DNA of 6,929 nucleotides, from assembly GCA_028599035.1 (NCBI GenBank), contig JAQRMT010000077.1:1-6929 (forward strand). Reading direction: 5' to 3'. The stretch is from Gammaproteobacteria bacterium (lineage in GTDB: Bacteria; Pseudomonadota; Gammaproteobacteria; PS1; Pseudothioglobaceae). Numbering within the stretch: the first letter of the stretch is position 1; each line of letters starts with the position of its first letter. The position numbers and the translations under genes are program-made. The notes beneath the pieces were generated by a model. It was not told the origin of the DNA and ran no database searches. It was given only the letters and a program-made list of their open reading frames with translations. Positions 1-6,480 of the stretch are shown in pieces.

Positions 1-512
1 ATGTAGACTGGTTCGAACTACCAAAAATTACTGCAGCGCTGTTGGCAGGTGTGTATCCATTTATTAATTTGTTTGCACGCCCAGGTGGTGGTTATTTGAG
101 TGATAAGTTTGGTCGCAAGCGTACTTTGATTGTAGTGTTTAGTGGTACGGCTTTAAGCTTCTTAGCCTTAGGAAATGTTGATCAGAGCTGGTCAATTTAT
201 CTGGTCGTTGCACTGACAATCGTGGGCGGTATTTTCTCTAAAGCAGGTTCGGGTGCAGTATTTGCCATGGTGCCACTCATTCAAAGAAGGTTAACGGGTC
301 AAATTGCAGGTATGGCAGGTGCTTTTGGCAATGTCGGTGCGGTATTATTTTTAACAATAAACTCTTTGGTGAACTATGATGAATTTTTTATGCTTATTGG
401 GTTAGTCAGTGCGGCAGTATTGGCATTGATCGTTATTTTTTTAGAAGAACCAAAAGGACATATGACGGAGATTTTAGACGATGGCACAGTTGAAATAATT
501 AAACTAAATTAG
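1..512 (+). CDS. narK: Nitrate/nitrite transporter, NarK family (MFS), C-terminal part
   Basis: This is the C-terminal 169 residues of an inner-membrane major facilitator that imports nitrate and/or nitrite. The frame is open to the left edge (first full codon 3-5), so the true start lies outside; an in-frame TTG at 42 falls inside a hydrophobic helix and is not the start. Visible: a helix followed by ARPGGGYLSDKFGRK, the cytoplasmic loop motif of the second MFS half. Its Arg probably corresponds to the nitrate-contacting Arg of transmembrane helix 8 in E. coli NarK. Later comes a Gly/Ala-rich segment containing GMAGAFGNVGAVLF, resembling the second nitrate signature of this family, then a last hydrophobic helix and a short acidic cytoplasmic tail. 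The stop is 2 bases before the phosphatase-kinase start, and a nitrate reductase follows, which supports an assimilatory role. Direction of transport and nitrate versus nitrite preference cannot be read from the sequence. Confidence 0.9.
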   Translation, partial: VDWFELPKITAALLAGVYPFINLFARPGGGYLSDKFGRKRTLIVVFSGTALSFLALGNVDQSWSIYLVVALTIVGGIFSKAGSGAVFAMVPLIQRRLTGQIAGMAGAFGNVGAVLFLTINSLVNYDEFFMLIGLVSAAVLALIVIFLEEPKGHMTEILDDGTVEIIKLN

Positions 513-514
513 TT

Positions 515-2215
515 ATGAAGCAATTAAAAGTCAGCATTAATTCACACTGTATTGCAGGCATTAAGCAAGAAAATCAGGATGCTTGCGCCTATCACACTCC
601 CAGTTCCCAAGCACTTGAATACAAGGGTGTTACTGGTGTTATTGCTGATGGTGTGAGTGCTTGCGAGCGAGCCAAAGAGGCAAGTGGCTGTTGTGTTAAG
701 GGATTTTTGAGTGATTATTATTCAACCCCTGAATCTTGGAGTGTGGAGCATTCAGCGGGTCAAGTCATCTCAGCACTTAATAATTGGCTATATTCTCAAT
801 CAATGCGTTTTGGTGAGATTTCATCAATGCTATGTACGCTTAGCGTGGTGATTGTTAAATCAAACACCGCGCATCTCTTTCATGTAGGGGATTCACGAGT
901 TTATCGTTATAGAAAAGGCGCATTAACGCAACTGACTAAAGACCATGTTTTAAGTTTTAATAAAGAAAAAACCCATCTATCAAGGGCGATGGGGTTTGAT
1001 CTAAATGTTAATGTGGATTATCAAACCTTTGAACTTGAAATCAATGATCAATTCTTAATGACCACTGATGGTGTGCATGACTATGTAGATCACGCATCAT
1101 TGACAACATTAATGGATAAAAATGCTTCTGTCAATGAAATTGTTGAGTATTCAATCAAGCAAAGCTCTCAAGATAATGTCTCAGCAATGATAATGAATAT
1201 TGAGCAATTACCAGAGAAAAATCTGAATGAGGCCTTTGACGAACTCACTCAAAAACCGCTACCACCTGAGCTTGACAAAGGGATGAAAATTAATGGTTTT
1301 GAGATAGAGTCTTTAATCGTTTCAAGTGCAAAAATGCAACTATATTTAGCTAAAGACATTGTTACTAAACAATTAGTCGCCCTTAAAACCCCCTCAGTTA
1401 ATTTTGAAGACGACCCAGAATATTTACAACGCTTTATGTATGAAAAATGGGTGGGGCAGCGTGTGCAAAGTCCAAATGTGGTTAAAATCTACAACAATCA
1501 TCAGCAGGCTAATTTTTTAGCCTATGCGATGGACTATGTGAAAGGGAAAACTCTGCGACAATGGATGGATGAAAACAAACGCCCTAGTATTGAGGAAGTA
1601 GTGAGCCTGGTTAAGCAAATTATTCAAGGACTGCGTGCATTTCACCGCCAAGAAATGCTACATTGTGATTTAAAGCCAGAAAACATCATGATTGATGAAA
1701 TCGGTCAAATCAAACTCATTGATTTTGGCTCGGCTAGAATTGCGGGTGTGGCAGAGTTACTTAATCCTATTGATTTTGCGGCCAATCAAGGTACGCAGGG
1801 TTATAGCGCACCAGAAACCATTCTAAATGGGCAAGTATCGCAAGCCTCCGACCAATTCAGTCTGGGGGTAATCGTATATGAGATGTTTACTGCTCATTTG
1901 CCTTATCAGGATAAATTAGATAAAGATTTAACGCTCAAAAGTTTGTCTAAAATAACTTACGAATCAGCGTTATTCTACAACCCAAACCTACCTGTGTGGA
2001 TTGATGGCGCAATACATAAGGCATGTCGTTTAGGGAGCGTGCAAAGATATGAGGCTTTGTCAGAATTTTTATATGATTTAGAGCGTCCAAATCTTGAGTT
2101 CTTATCAACTTATAAAGACAAGTCACTAAAATCAGAGACAAACAAATATCGATTATTTATATCGTTATCTGTTGCCCTGAATTTTATTTTATTGTTACTA
2201 CTGGTCATTAAATAG
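515..2215 (+). CDS. Bifunctional PP2C phosphatase / Ser-Thr protein kinase, membrane-anchored, nitrate-operon type
   Basis: A 566-residue fusion of two opposing signalling enzymes. Residues about 1-230 are a PP2C-type metal-dependent phosphatase with ENQD (D22), IADGVS (D45-G46), VGDSR (D126), TTDGVHD (D185) and QDN (D220), all expected metal-ligand motifs. Residues about 258-525 are a Hanks-type kinase: VALK (K291), a helix-C Glu candidate (E310), HCDLKPEN (383-390, catalytic D385, N390), DFG (403-405), SAPE (431-434) and SDQFSLGV. The glycine-rich loop is degenerate, and Cys replaces Arg in HRD. Residues about 546-565 form a single hydrophobic C-terminal segment, so both domains should be cytoplasmic and tail-anchored. 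Recalled relatives sit in nas operons, for example beside the nitrate transporter in Pseudomonas. It starts 2 bases after narK with no clear ribosome site, suggesting translational coupling. The family call is secure; the substrate is unknown, with NarK or the reductase being guesses. Confidence 0.93.
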   Translation: MKQLKVSINSHCIAGIKQENQDACAYHTPSSQALEYKGVTGVIADGVSACERAKEASGCCVKGFLSDYYSTPESWSVEHSAGQVISALNNWLYSQSMRFGEISSMLCTLSVVIVKSNTAHLFHVGDSRVYRYRKGALTQLTKDHVLSFNKEKTHLSRAMGFDLNVNVDYQTFELEINDQFLMTTDGVHDYVDHASLTTLMDKNASVNEIVEYSIKQSSQDNVSAMIMNIEQLPEKNLNEAFDELTQKPLPPELDKGMKINGFEIESLIVSSAKMQLYLAKDIVTKQLVALKTPSVNFEDDPEYLQRFMYEKWVGQRVQSPNVVKIYNNHQQANFLAYAMDYVKGKTLRQWMDENKRPSIEEVVSLVKQIIQGLRAFHRQEMLHCDLKPENIMIDEIGQIKLIDFGSARIAGVAELLNPIDFAANQGTQGYSAPETILNGQVSQASDQFSLGVIVYEMFTAHLPYQDKLDKDLTLKSLSKITYESALFYNPNLPVWIDGAIHKACRLGSVQRYEALSEFLYDLERPNLEFLSTYKDKSLKSETNKYRLFISLSVALNFILLLLLVIK

Positions 2216-2217
2216 GA
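2214..2217 (+). promoter_or_regulatory. Ribosome binding site of the nitrate reductase gene, overlapping the upstream stop codon
   Basis: AGGA at 2214-2217 shares two bases with the TAG stop (2213-2215) of the phosphatase-kinase and lies 9 bases before the ATG at 2227. The position supports that ATG as start and suggests coupling of translation between the two genes. The match is short, so confidence is moderate. Confidence 0.55.
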
Positions 2218-2226
2218 AAAAAAATT

Positions 2227-3681
2227 ATGAGCTTTAAAACAACTTGCCCTTATTGCGGTGTAGGCTGTGGCATTGAAATCACTCGCACAGGGTCTATCCT
2301 AAAATTAACAGGAGACAAAGATTCCCCCGTTAATCAAGGTATGCTTTGCATTAAAGGGCAAACACTGTTAGAGACAGTGGGCACAGATGGCAATAGGCTG
2401 CTTACCCCCTCACTGGGAGACTGGGATAAAGCCATTCGGGCCATAGCGCAAGTATTTAGCACAACACCAAAACACCAAATAGCCTTGTATGTCTCTGGGC
2501 AAATGCTCATGGAAGATTTTTATGTTGCTAAAAAATTCGCAAATGCTTACGGCATTGATAATCTTGAGAGTAATTCAAGATTGTGTATGTATTCCACAGT
2601 TGAAGCACATAAAAGAGCTTATGGAGCAGACATTGTGCCTGTGTCGTTCGATGATATTTACCAAGCGCAAACTGTTTTTATCATTGGCAGTAATACTGCG
2701 GATTGTCACCCCATTGTATTTAATCATATTAAGAAATCCAAGGCTTTTGTGGTTTGTGTTGATGTATATGAAAGCACTACGGCACAAAAATCTGATTTGT
2801 TTATTCAAGTTGAACCTGGTAAAGATATGGAGATTATTAATAACCTTCCCAACCAGCCTTGGTTTAAGGGCAAAAAAGTGCTCAGCGTTTATTCTCAAGG
2901 TATTACCCAATCAACCGATGCCACCGATAAAGTGAACGCCCTAATCAATGCACATATTATCACTGGAAATATCAACAAACCTGGCTGTGGCGTGCTGTCT
3001 TTAACAGGGCAGTGTGATGCTATGGGTGGTCGTGAAATCGGCATCAAAACAAGTGATTTAACGGCTACTGAGTTTTTTTCTAGCAATCAAATTAAAACCT
3101 TGTGGGTGATGGCAACCAACCCTGCGCACAGTATGATTAATTATCGTCAATTTGACACATTAATTGTATCTGACTTCACCAAAACTCTTACCACTGAAGA
3201 TGCAGATATTGTCTTGCCAGTGTGCTCTTGGTCAGAAAAAACAGGGCATATAAAAAACTCAGAACGCCGATATTTACAGCAAAACGCCTTTCTACCACCT
3301 GCTGGACGCTCAAAACCTGATTGGGAGATTATTTGCCTAGTAGCAAAGGAATTAGGGCTTGATGGCTTTGATTACCAATCAGCCGATGACATTTGGCAAC
3401 AAATGAATATTGATGAGTCTTGGCAGCCTAATGTTCGAGTTAGAGAAGAACTGGTAGAAATTAAAACCCCACACCGAGCCGAGCATAATTCAGTTAATAA
3501 TGTAAGGCTTTTAACCCAGTGGCATTCAATGTCACGCACTGGTAAAAGCGAAACTCTGAACAAAATGACACAACGCCCCGATAAGATTATTTCTATTCAT
3601 CATATTACCAATACTGATTTTTTTAAAAATAAACAAGTGGAGTTGGACAAATATTCCAAACAACCTTGCTTTAAAGGCTAA
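2227..3681 (+). CDS. nasA: Assimilatory nitrate reductase catalytic subunit, unusually compact (Mo-bisMGD, 4Fe-4S)
   Basis: A molybdopterin oxidoreductase reducing nitrate to nitrite in the cytoplasm. CPYCGVGCG with a later CIKG gives the four 4Fe-4S cysteines C7, C10, C14 and C41. SNSRLCMYS carries the predicted Mo-ligand C120. YVSGQ, IGSNTADCHP, YSQGITQS, LTGQCDAMGGRE, MATNPA, NSERR and QWHSMSRTGK are all NasA/NarB-type blocks, and the end KYSKQPCFKG resembles the conserved C-terminal motif. At 484 residues it is far shorter than recalled relatives (about 700-900). Against NarB-type proteins, segments seem missing after residue 205, after 270, around 395-420 and around 460-472. There is no C-terminal 2Fe-2S extension as in Klebsiella NasA, so ferredoxin or a separate subunit may donate electrons. 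It starts 11 bases after the kinase gene, and its stop overlaps that of pdxB. The open frame and intact motifs favour a working enzyme; a decaying gene or one with another substrate remains possible. Confidence 0.88.
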   Translation: MSFKTTCPYCGVGCGIEITRTGSILKLTGDKDSPVNQGMLCIKGQTLLETVGTDGNRLLTPSLGDWDKAIRAIAQVFSTTPKHQIALYVSGQMLMEDFYVAKKFANAYGIDNLESNSRLCMYSTVEAHKRAYGADIVPVSFDDIYQAQTVFIIGSNTADCHPIVFNHIKKSKAFVVCVDVYESTTAQKSDLFIQVEPGKDMEIINNLPNQPWFKGKKVLSVYSQGITQSTDATDKVNALINAHIITGNINKPGCGVLSLTGQCDAMGGREIGIKTSDLTATEFFSSNQIKTLWVMATNPAHSMINYRQFDTLIVSDFTKTLTTEDADIVLPVCSWSEKTGHIKNSERRYLQQNAFLPPAGRSKPDWEIICLVAKELGLDGFDYQSADDIWQQMNIDESWQPNVRVREELVEIKTPHRAEHNSVNNVRLLTQWHSMSRTGKSETLNKMTQRPDKIISIHHITNTDFFKNKQVELDKYSKQPCFKG

Positions 3682-4718
3682 ACGATAGGTAGGACAGTTT
3701 TGCTTTTAAAATGATGCCATTCGTAGCGAAGGGGATAATTTCTGCGATAATCTTCAAAATTACTAATATCTTGAATGGCACTCACATCTCGTTGAAAGTC
3801 ATAAATTTCATTTAAACTGTCTTTTAAATTATCTTTATTGACAGACAACTCATCAGGATTAATTAAACGCTTGATATCTTTGTCTTGTTTTTTATCTAAA
3901 AACGCACATAGTGCCTCATACACCATAAAGCTGCCCATAAATTTTGCATCAACTGAGTGTCCCGCAATGTGTGGTGTCGCCCAATAGGCAGAATTTTGTA
4001 GGCTTTGATTAATGTTAGGTTCATTTTCCCAGCAATCAATTACATTCTCAAGTGTTTTGGTTTTTTGCCAAATTTCTTCCTTGATAATGCCACCTCGTGC
4101 AGCATTAAAAAGAATGGTTTTTTCACCAATATGATGAAAATTATGCTCATTTAGTAGTTGGTAAGAAGGGTGCTTGCCGTCAAACGAAAGCGGTGTGTGA
4201 AACGAAACCATATCTGCACTTAATGCTGTTTTCAAATCCACGAAATCAGACAAATTCTCATTGTCTTGTCGTGGCGGGTCATTGAGTAAGGTCTTAATAC
4301 CCAGTAATTCGGCCTTAGCCGCAAGCCTTGAGCCAACATTGCCAACACCAATAATACCCAAAGTCCTGTCTTGATAATCAAAATTATGCTTGTCTGCTAG
4401 ATTGACAATCGCATTGATGACAAACTCCGCTACTGCCATCGCATTACAGCCCTGAGCTGAGAAAAACGCAATACCGTTGTCCCTTAGATAGGCTTGGTCA
4501 ATATGCTCAAGTCCTGCCACTGTTGAGCCAACAAACCTAACTTGGCTATCTTTGAGTAAATCTTTATTGACTTTAGTGCGTGAGCGCACGATTAATACAT
4601 CTGCATCTTTAAGCACACTGGCGTTAATATCTCTGCCAGCAATGGCAGTAATATTGCCAAATTTACCAAATATTTTTTCATACGCATAGCACGCATCGTC
4701 AACAACAAGTTTCATCAT
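3678..4718 (-). CDS. pdxB: Erythronate-4-phosphate dehydrogenase
   Basis: NAD-dependent D-2-hydroxyacid dehydrogenase of the DXP-dependent pyridoxal 5'-phosphate pathway, oxidising 4-phosphoerythronate to 2-oxo-3-hydroxy-4-phosphobutanoate in the cytoplasm. Visible: Rossmann GVGNVG (G124, G126, G129), DPPR (147-150, typical of PdxB), catalytic R208 in NAARGG, E233 in WENEP and H250 in TPHIAGHS. The C-terminal PdxB dimerisation domain covers roughly 286-346, including NYPLRYEW. The protein has 346 residues against 378 recalled for E. coli; the shortfall is mainly at the C terminus, after RYEW. Two adjacent ATGs (4718 and 4715) are possible starts. AAGG at 4719-4722 abuts the first, which is too close for an ideal ribosome site; the second gives the family-like N terminus MKLVVD. 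Only 6 bases separate it from ung upstream, so the two are probably co-transcribed. Confidence 0.95.
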   Translation of the reverse strand: MMKLVVDDACYAYEKIFGKFGNITAIAGRDINASVLKDADVLIVRSRTKVNKDLLKDSQVRFVGSTVAGLEHIDQAYLRDNGIAFFSAQGCNAMAVAEFVINAIVNLADKHNFDYQDRTLGIIGVGNVGSRLAAKAELLGIKTLLNDPPRQDNENLSDFVDLKTALSADMVSFHTPLSFDGKHPSYQLLNEHNFHHIGEKTILFNAARGGIIKEEIWQKTKTLENVIDCWENEPNINQSLQNSAYWATPHIAGHSVDAKFMGSFMVYEALCAFLDKKQDKDIKRLINPDELSVNKDNLKDSLNEIYDFQRDVSAIQDISNFEDYRRNYPLRYEWHHFKSKTVLPIV

Positions 4719-4724
4719 CCTTAT

Positions 4725-5372
4725 TTACCAATTTATTATTTTTTGATGGTGTATTTTAAGGTATTTATTGGCTTTAGAGAAATGCTTGCAACCAAAAAAC
4801 CCTTTATGCGCCGAGAATGGAGAGGGGTGGGTGGCACTTAAAACCAAATGCCTATCTTGGTTAATCAATTCCATCTTCCGTTGGGCGTAAGCACCCCATA
4901 ATAAAAACACCAAGTCTTCTTTTTGTTCGCTGAGTACACTAATAACGCCATCGGTAAAATCCACCCAGCCCGATTGGGCGTGTGATCCAGGGGTGTTTTT
5001 CTCCACGGTTAGGACGCTATTGAGTAGCAATACACCCTGTGTTGCCCAGCGCTCAAGGTTTCCACTAGTGTTAGGATCAATGCCAAGGTCTAACGCCAAT
5101 TCTTTATAAATGTTTCTCAGTGAAGGCGGTATTGGCACACCCTCTGGCACAGAAAAACTCAAGCCATGTGCCTGTCCGTCTCCGTGATAAGGGTCTTGAC
5201 CCAAAATCACCACTTTAACTTCATTAAATGGCGTTAATTCAAATACCTTAAACCAATCACTAGAATGTGGAAAAATCACTTTTTTGGCTTGTTTTTGCTG
5301 TTGCAAAAAAGCCTTTAGGTTTTGTGCAGATTCATTTTTTAATAAATTATCTACCGCAGGATGCCAATCCAT
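4725..5372 (-). CDS. ung: Uracil-DNA glycosylase, family 1
   Basis: Removes uracil from DNA, arising from cytosine deamination or dUTP misincorporation, as the first step of base excision repair. At 215 residues it has a typical family 1 length. Visible: water-activating motif GQDPYHG (58-64, catalytic D60), uracil-stacking F73 in LSFSV, LLNSVLTVE with uracil-recognising N118, and the minor-groove loop HPSPFSAHKGFFGC starting at H182. The residue after HPSP is Phe186, where E. coli (Leu191) and human (Leu272) enzymes carry the Leu that enters the helix as uracil flips out. The ATG at 5372 gives the usual short N terminus; no clear ribosome binding site precedes it. The gap to the upstream cytochrome gene is 27 bases and to pdxB downstream 6 bases, consistent with one transcript. 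Confidence 0.97.
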   Translation of the reverse strand: MDWHPAVDNLLKNESAQNLKAFLQQQKQAKKVIFPHSSDWFKVFELTPFNEVKVVILGQDPYHGDGQAHGLSFSVPEGVPIPPSLRNIYKELALDLGIDPNTSGNLERWATQGVLLLNSVLTVEKNTPGSHAQSGWVDFTDGVISVLSEQKEDLVFLLWGAYAQRKMELINQDRHLVLSATHPSPFSAHKGFFGCKHFSKANKYLKIHHQKIINW

Positions 5373-5399
5373 AGAATTAGAGTAAAATAATGCTATTCA

Positions 5400-5792
5400 T
5401 TATTCAAACCTTGAATCATAGCGTTGTTGAATATTTTTTGGCCAAAGACTGTATAAATAATCTAATAAAGCTTGTTTTTCATCTGTACTGAGCGTGTTTT
5501 TAAACCCCGGCATACTACCACCTAGTTTGACACCACCCTCATTAATGGTTTTTAACAATAATTTTGGTGAATGATGCCAAGCGTGCGCTGAACCGTTCAG
5601 TGGTGGCGCTGGATATTTACCATTAATAGGTGTTTTCCAGTTTGTCACCAAGCCTTGTGCCGATTTCCCATGACAAGTCACGCAATTTTTGTCAAAAGTT
5701 GCCTTGCCTAAGGCAACACTATCTGCTGTTTGTGCATTGCTGTCAAAACAACCTGTTAGAAAAATAAACATCAGTAGGGCTGATAACTTCAT
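5400..5792 (-). CDS. Lipoprotein monoheme cytochrome c (class I)
   Basis: A 130-residue secreted electron carrier. Residues 1-15 form a lipoprotein signal ending in lipobox LTGC, so the mature protein should begin at lipidated C15; the next residue is Phe rather than Asp, which in E. coli would favour the outer membrane. CVTCH (37-41) is the single covalent heme site with H41 as proximal ligand, and M94 in GGSMPGF is the likely sixth ligand. APPLNGS followed by AHAWHHSP (69-76) is a His-rich stretch. The C-terminal helix LLDYLYSLWP is typical of small class I cytochromes. GGA at 5801-5803, 8 bases before the ATG, supports the start. It lies 38 bases after a thioredoxin-like gene and 27 before ung. 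Its redox partner is unknown; a link to sulfur oxidation or to a terminal oxidase would be speculation. Confidence 0.92.
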   Translation of the reverse strand: MKLSALLMFIFLTGCFDSNAQTADSVALGKATFDKNCVTCHGKSAQGLVTNWKTPINGKYPAPPLNGSAHAWHHSPKLLLKTINEGGVKLGGSMPGFKNTLSTDEKQALLDYLYSLWPKNIQQRYDSRFE

Positions 5793-5830
5793 ACAATATT
5801 TCCGTAAAATAACAAAAATTTTACCACAGT

Positions 5831-6325
5831 CTAGCCAAATGTTTCAATCCACCACAGCCTTAGTTTATACCCAAGTGAAGTAACATAGCCAACTTCAACG
5901 AACTGGATGCTACCCTTGGGGTTGATAAAAAAACTACTAGGCGTAGCACGCACGCCAAACAATCTTGCCAATGAGCCTGAGTTATCGTTAATTATGTTAT
6001 CAAGGCGCATATTGTGTTCGTTGGCGTATTGTTTTAGCTCGGTATCTGTGCCCGATTGCATGGCAATATTCAGCACTCGATAATCCTCACCCAACGCCTG
6101 AATATTGTCATTCTCAAGTGCACACACGCCACACCAAGTTGCCCAAAAATGTATTAAGACGGCTTGATTGGATAAAGGCTTGCTGTTAATAATCTCACCG
6201 CTTAGTGTTTTAGAGGTGAAATTTGGCACCATACCTGTAGTAAGGTCTTGTTGTTGATAAATACGAAAACTAACAATAGCGATAATAACCAACAGCCACT
6301 GTAGAATGGTTTTTCTTTTTTTCAT
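5831..6325 (-). CDS. Membrane-anchored thioredoxin-like protein (TlpA / DsbE / ScsD type)
   Basis: A 164-residue thiol-disulfide oxidoreductase. Residues 1-5 are basic (MKKRK), followed by a hydrophobic segment about 7-20 without an obvious cleavage site, so the domain is probably tethered to the inner membrane facing the periplasm. The thioredoxin fold begins near VPNF (33-36). The active site is WATWCGVC with C65 and C68, and ATPSSFFI contains the cis-Pro P129 typical of the fold. General form and the short C-terminal helix resemble the TlpA-like ScsD/DsbE group. It is immediately followed by a cytochrome c gene, which would fit a role in reducing apocytochrome cysteines for heme attachment, but copper or periplasmic disulfide handling is equally possible. 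The ATG at 6325 is the only reasonable start, since an in-frame stop lies 12 bases upstream; no ribosome binding site is visible. Confidence 0.9.
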   Translation of the reverse strand: MKKRKTILQWLLVIIAIVSFRIYQQQDLTTGMVPNFTSKTLSGEIINSKPLSNQAVLIHFWATWCGVCALENDNIQALGEDYRVLNIAMQSGTDTELKQYANEHNMRLDNIINDNSGSLARLFGVRATPSSFFINPKGSIQFVEVGYVTSLGYKLRLWWIETFG

Positions 6326-6333
6326 AGGCGATA

Positions 6334-6339
6334 ATTATA
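6334..6339 (-). promoter_or_regulatory. Possible -10 element for the thioredoxin-like gene and the genes after it
   Basis: The minus strand reads TATAAT exactly, with 8 bases between it and the ATG at 6325. No good TTGACA-like -35 box lies 16-18 bases upstream (that position reads roughly ATAATA), and the region is very AT-rich, so this may be chance. If used, transcription would begin about 2 bases before the ATG. Confidence 0.3.
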
Positions 6340-6395
6340 TAGGATTGGTTTTGTAATATTATTTTTTATAAATGTGAAGCAAAATGAGCAGGCAT

Positions 6396-6424
6396 AAAAA
6401 AACCACCTAGAAGGGTGGTTTTTT
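6396..6424. terminator. Rho-independent terminator, symmetrical (works on either strand)
   Basis: AACCACC (6401-6407) pairs with GGTGGTT (6414-6420) across the six-base loop TAGAAG, and flanking A (6396-6400) and T (6421-6424) runs extend the stem and give a U tract on both strands. It lies about 50 bases beyond the stop of the minus-strand RTX gene, whose transcript it most likely ends. It also insulates the thioredoxin-like operon downstream. Confidence 0.88.
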
Positions 6425-6439
6425 ATTTGCTAGGGTTGG

Positions 6440-6480
6440 TTAGCGTTTGACCAGTACTCAAACTAAGATAATTACGCTAA
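6440..6480. repeat. Inverted repeat spanning the stop codon of the RTX gene
   Basis: TTAGCGT (6440-6446) and ACGCTAA (6474-6480) are perfect 7-base inverted repeats, and a competing inner pair GTTTGA (6445-6450) / TCAAAC (6458-6463) sits between them. The right arm includes the last coding bases and touches the stop codon (6472-6474). It has no T tract, so it is not a terminator itself; it may be a 3' end structure or chance. Confidence 0.3.

Noticed and set aside
42..44. TTG as the start of a short membrane protein
   Set aside because: The same frame is open to the left edge and continues the NarK helix; the residues encoded upstream (VDWFELPKIT) fit an inter-helix segment.
2575..2910. Minus-strand open frame of 111 codons opposite the nitrate reductase
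   Set aside because: Antisense to well-supported coding sequence, with no recognisable domain or ribosome site.
2489..2935. Open plus-strand frame of 148 codons inside the nitrate reductase gene
   Set aside because: It overlaps a gene with recognisable motifs, has low-complexity hydrophobic/basic content and no family resemblance; a shadow frame.
2227..3681. Nitrate reductase called a C-terminally truncated pseudogene
   Set aside because: The final residues resemble the conserved C-terminal motif of the family and the frame is intact, so the shortening looks internal. Decay is not excluded and is listed as a finding.
3669..3710. CTTTAAAG and TTTTAAAA palindromes at the nasA/pdxB junction as a terminator
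   Set aside because: Both are short and AT-only or nearly so, with no stable GC stem; they would not form a convincing intrinsic terminator.
5689..5883. Plus-strand open frame of 64 codons spanning the cytochrome / thioredoxin gap
   Set aside because: It runs antisense to the cytochrome signal peptide and the end of the thioredoxin-like gene and shows no protein-like features.
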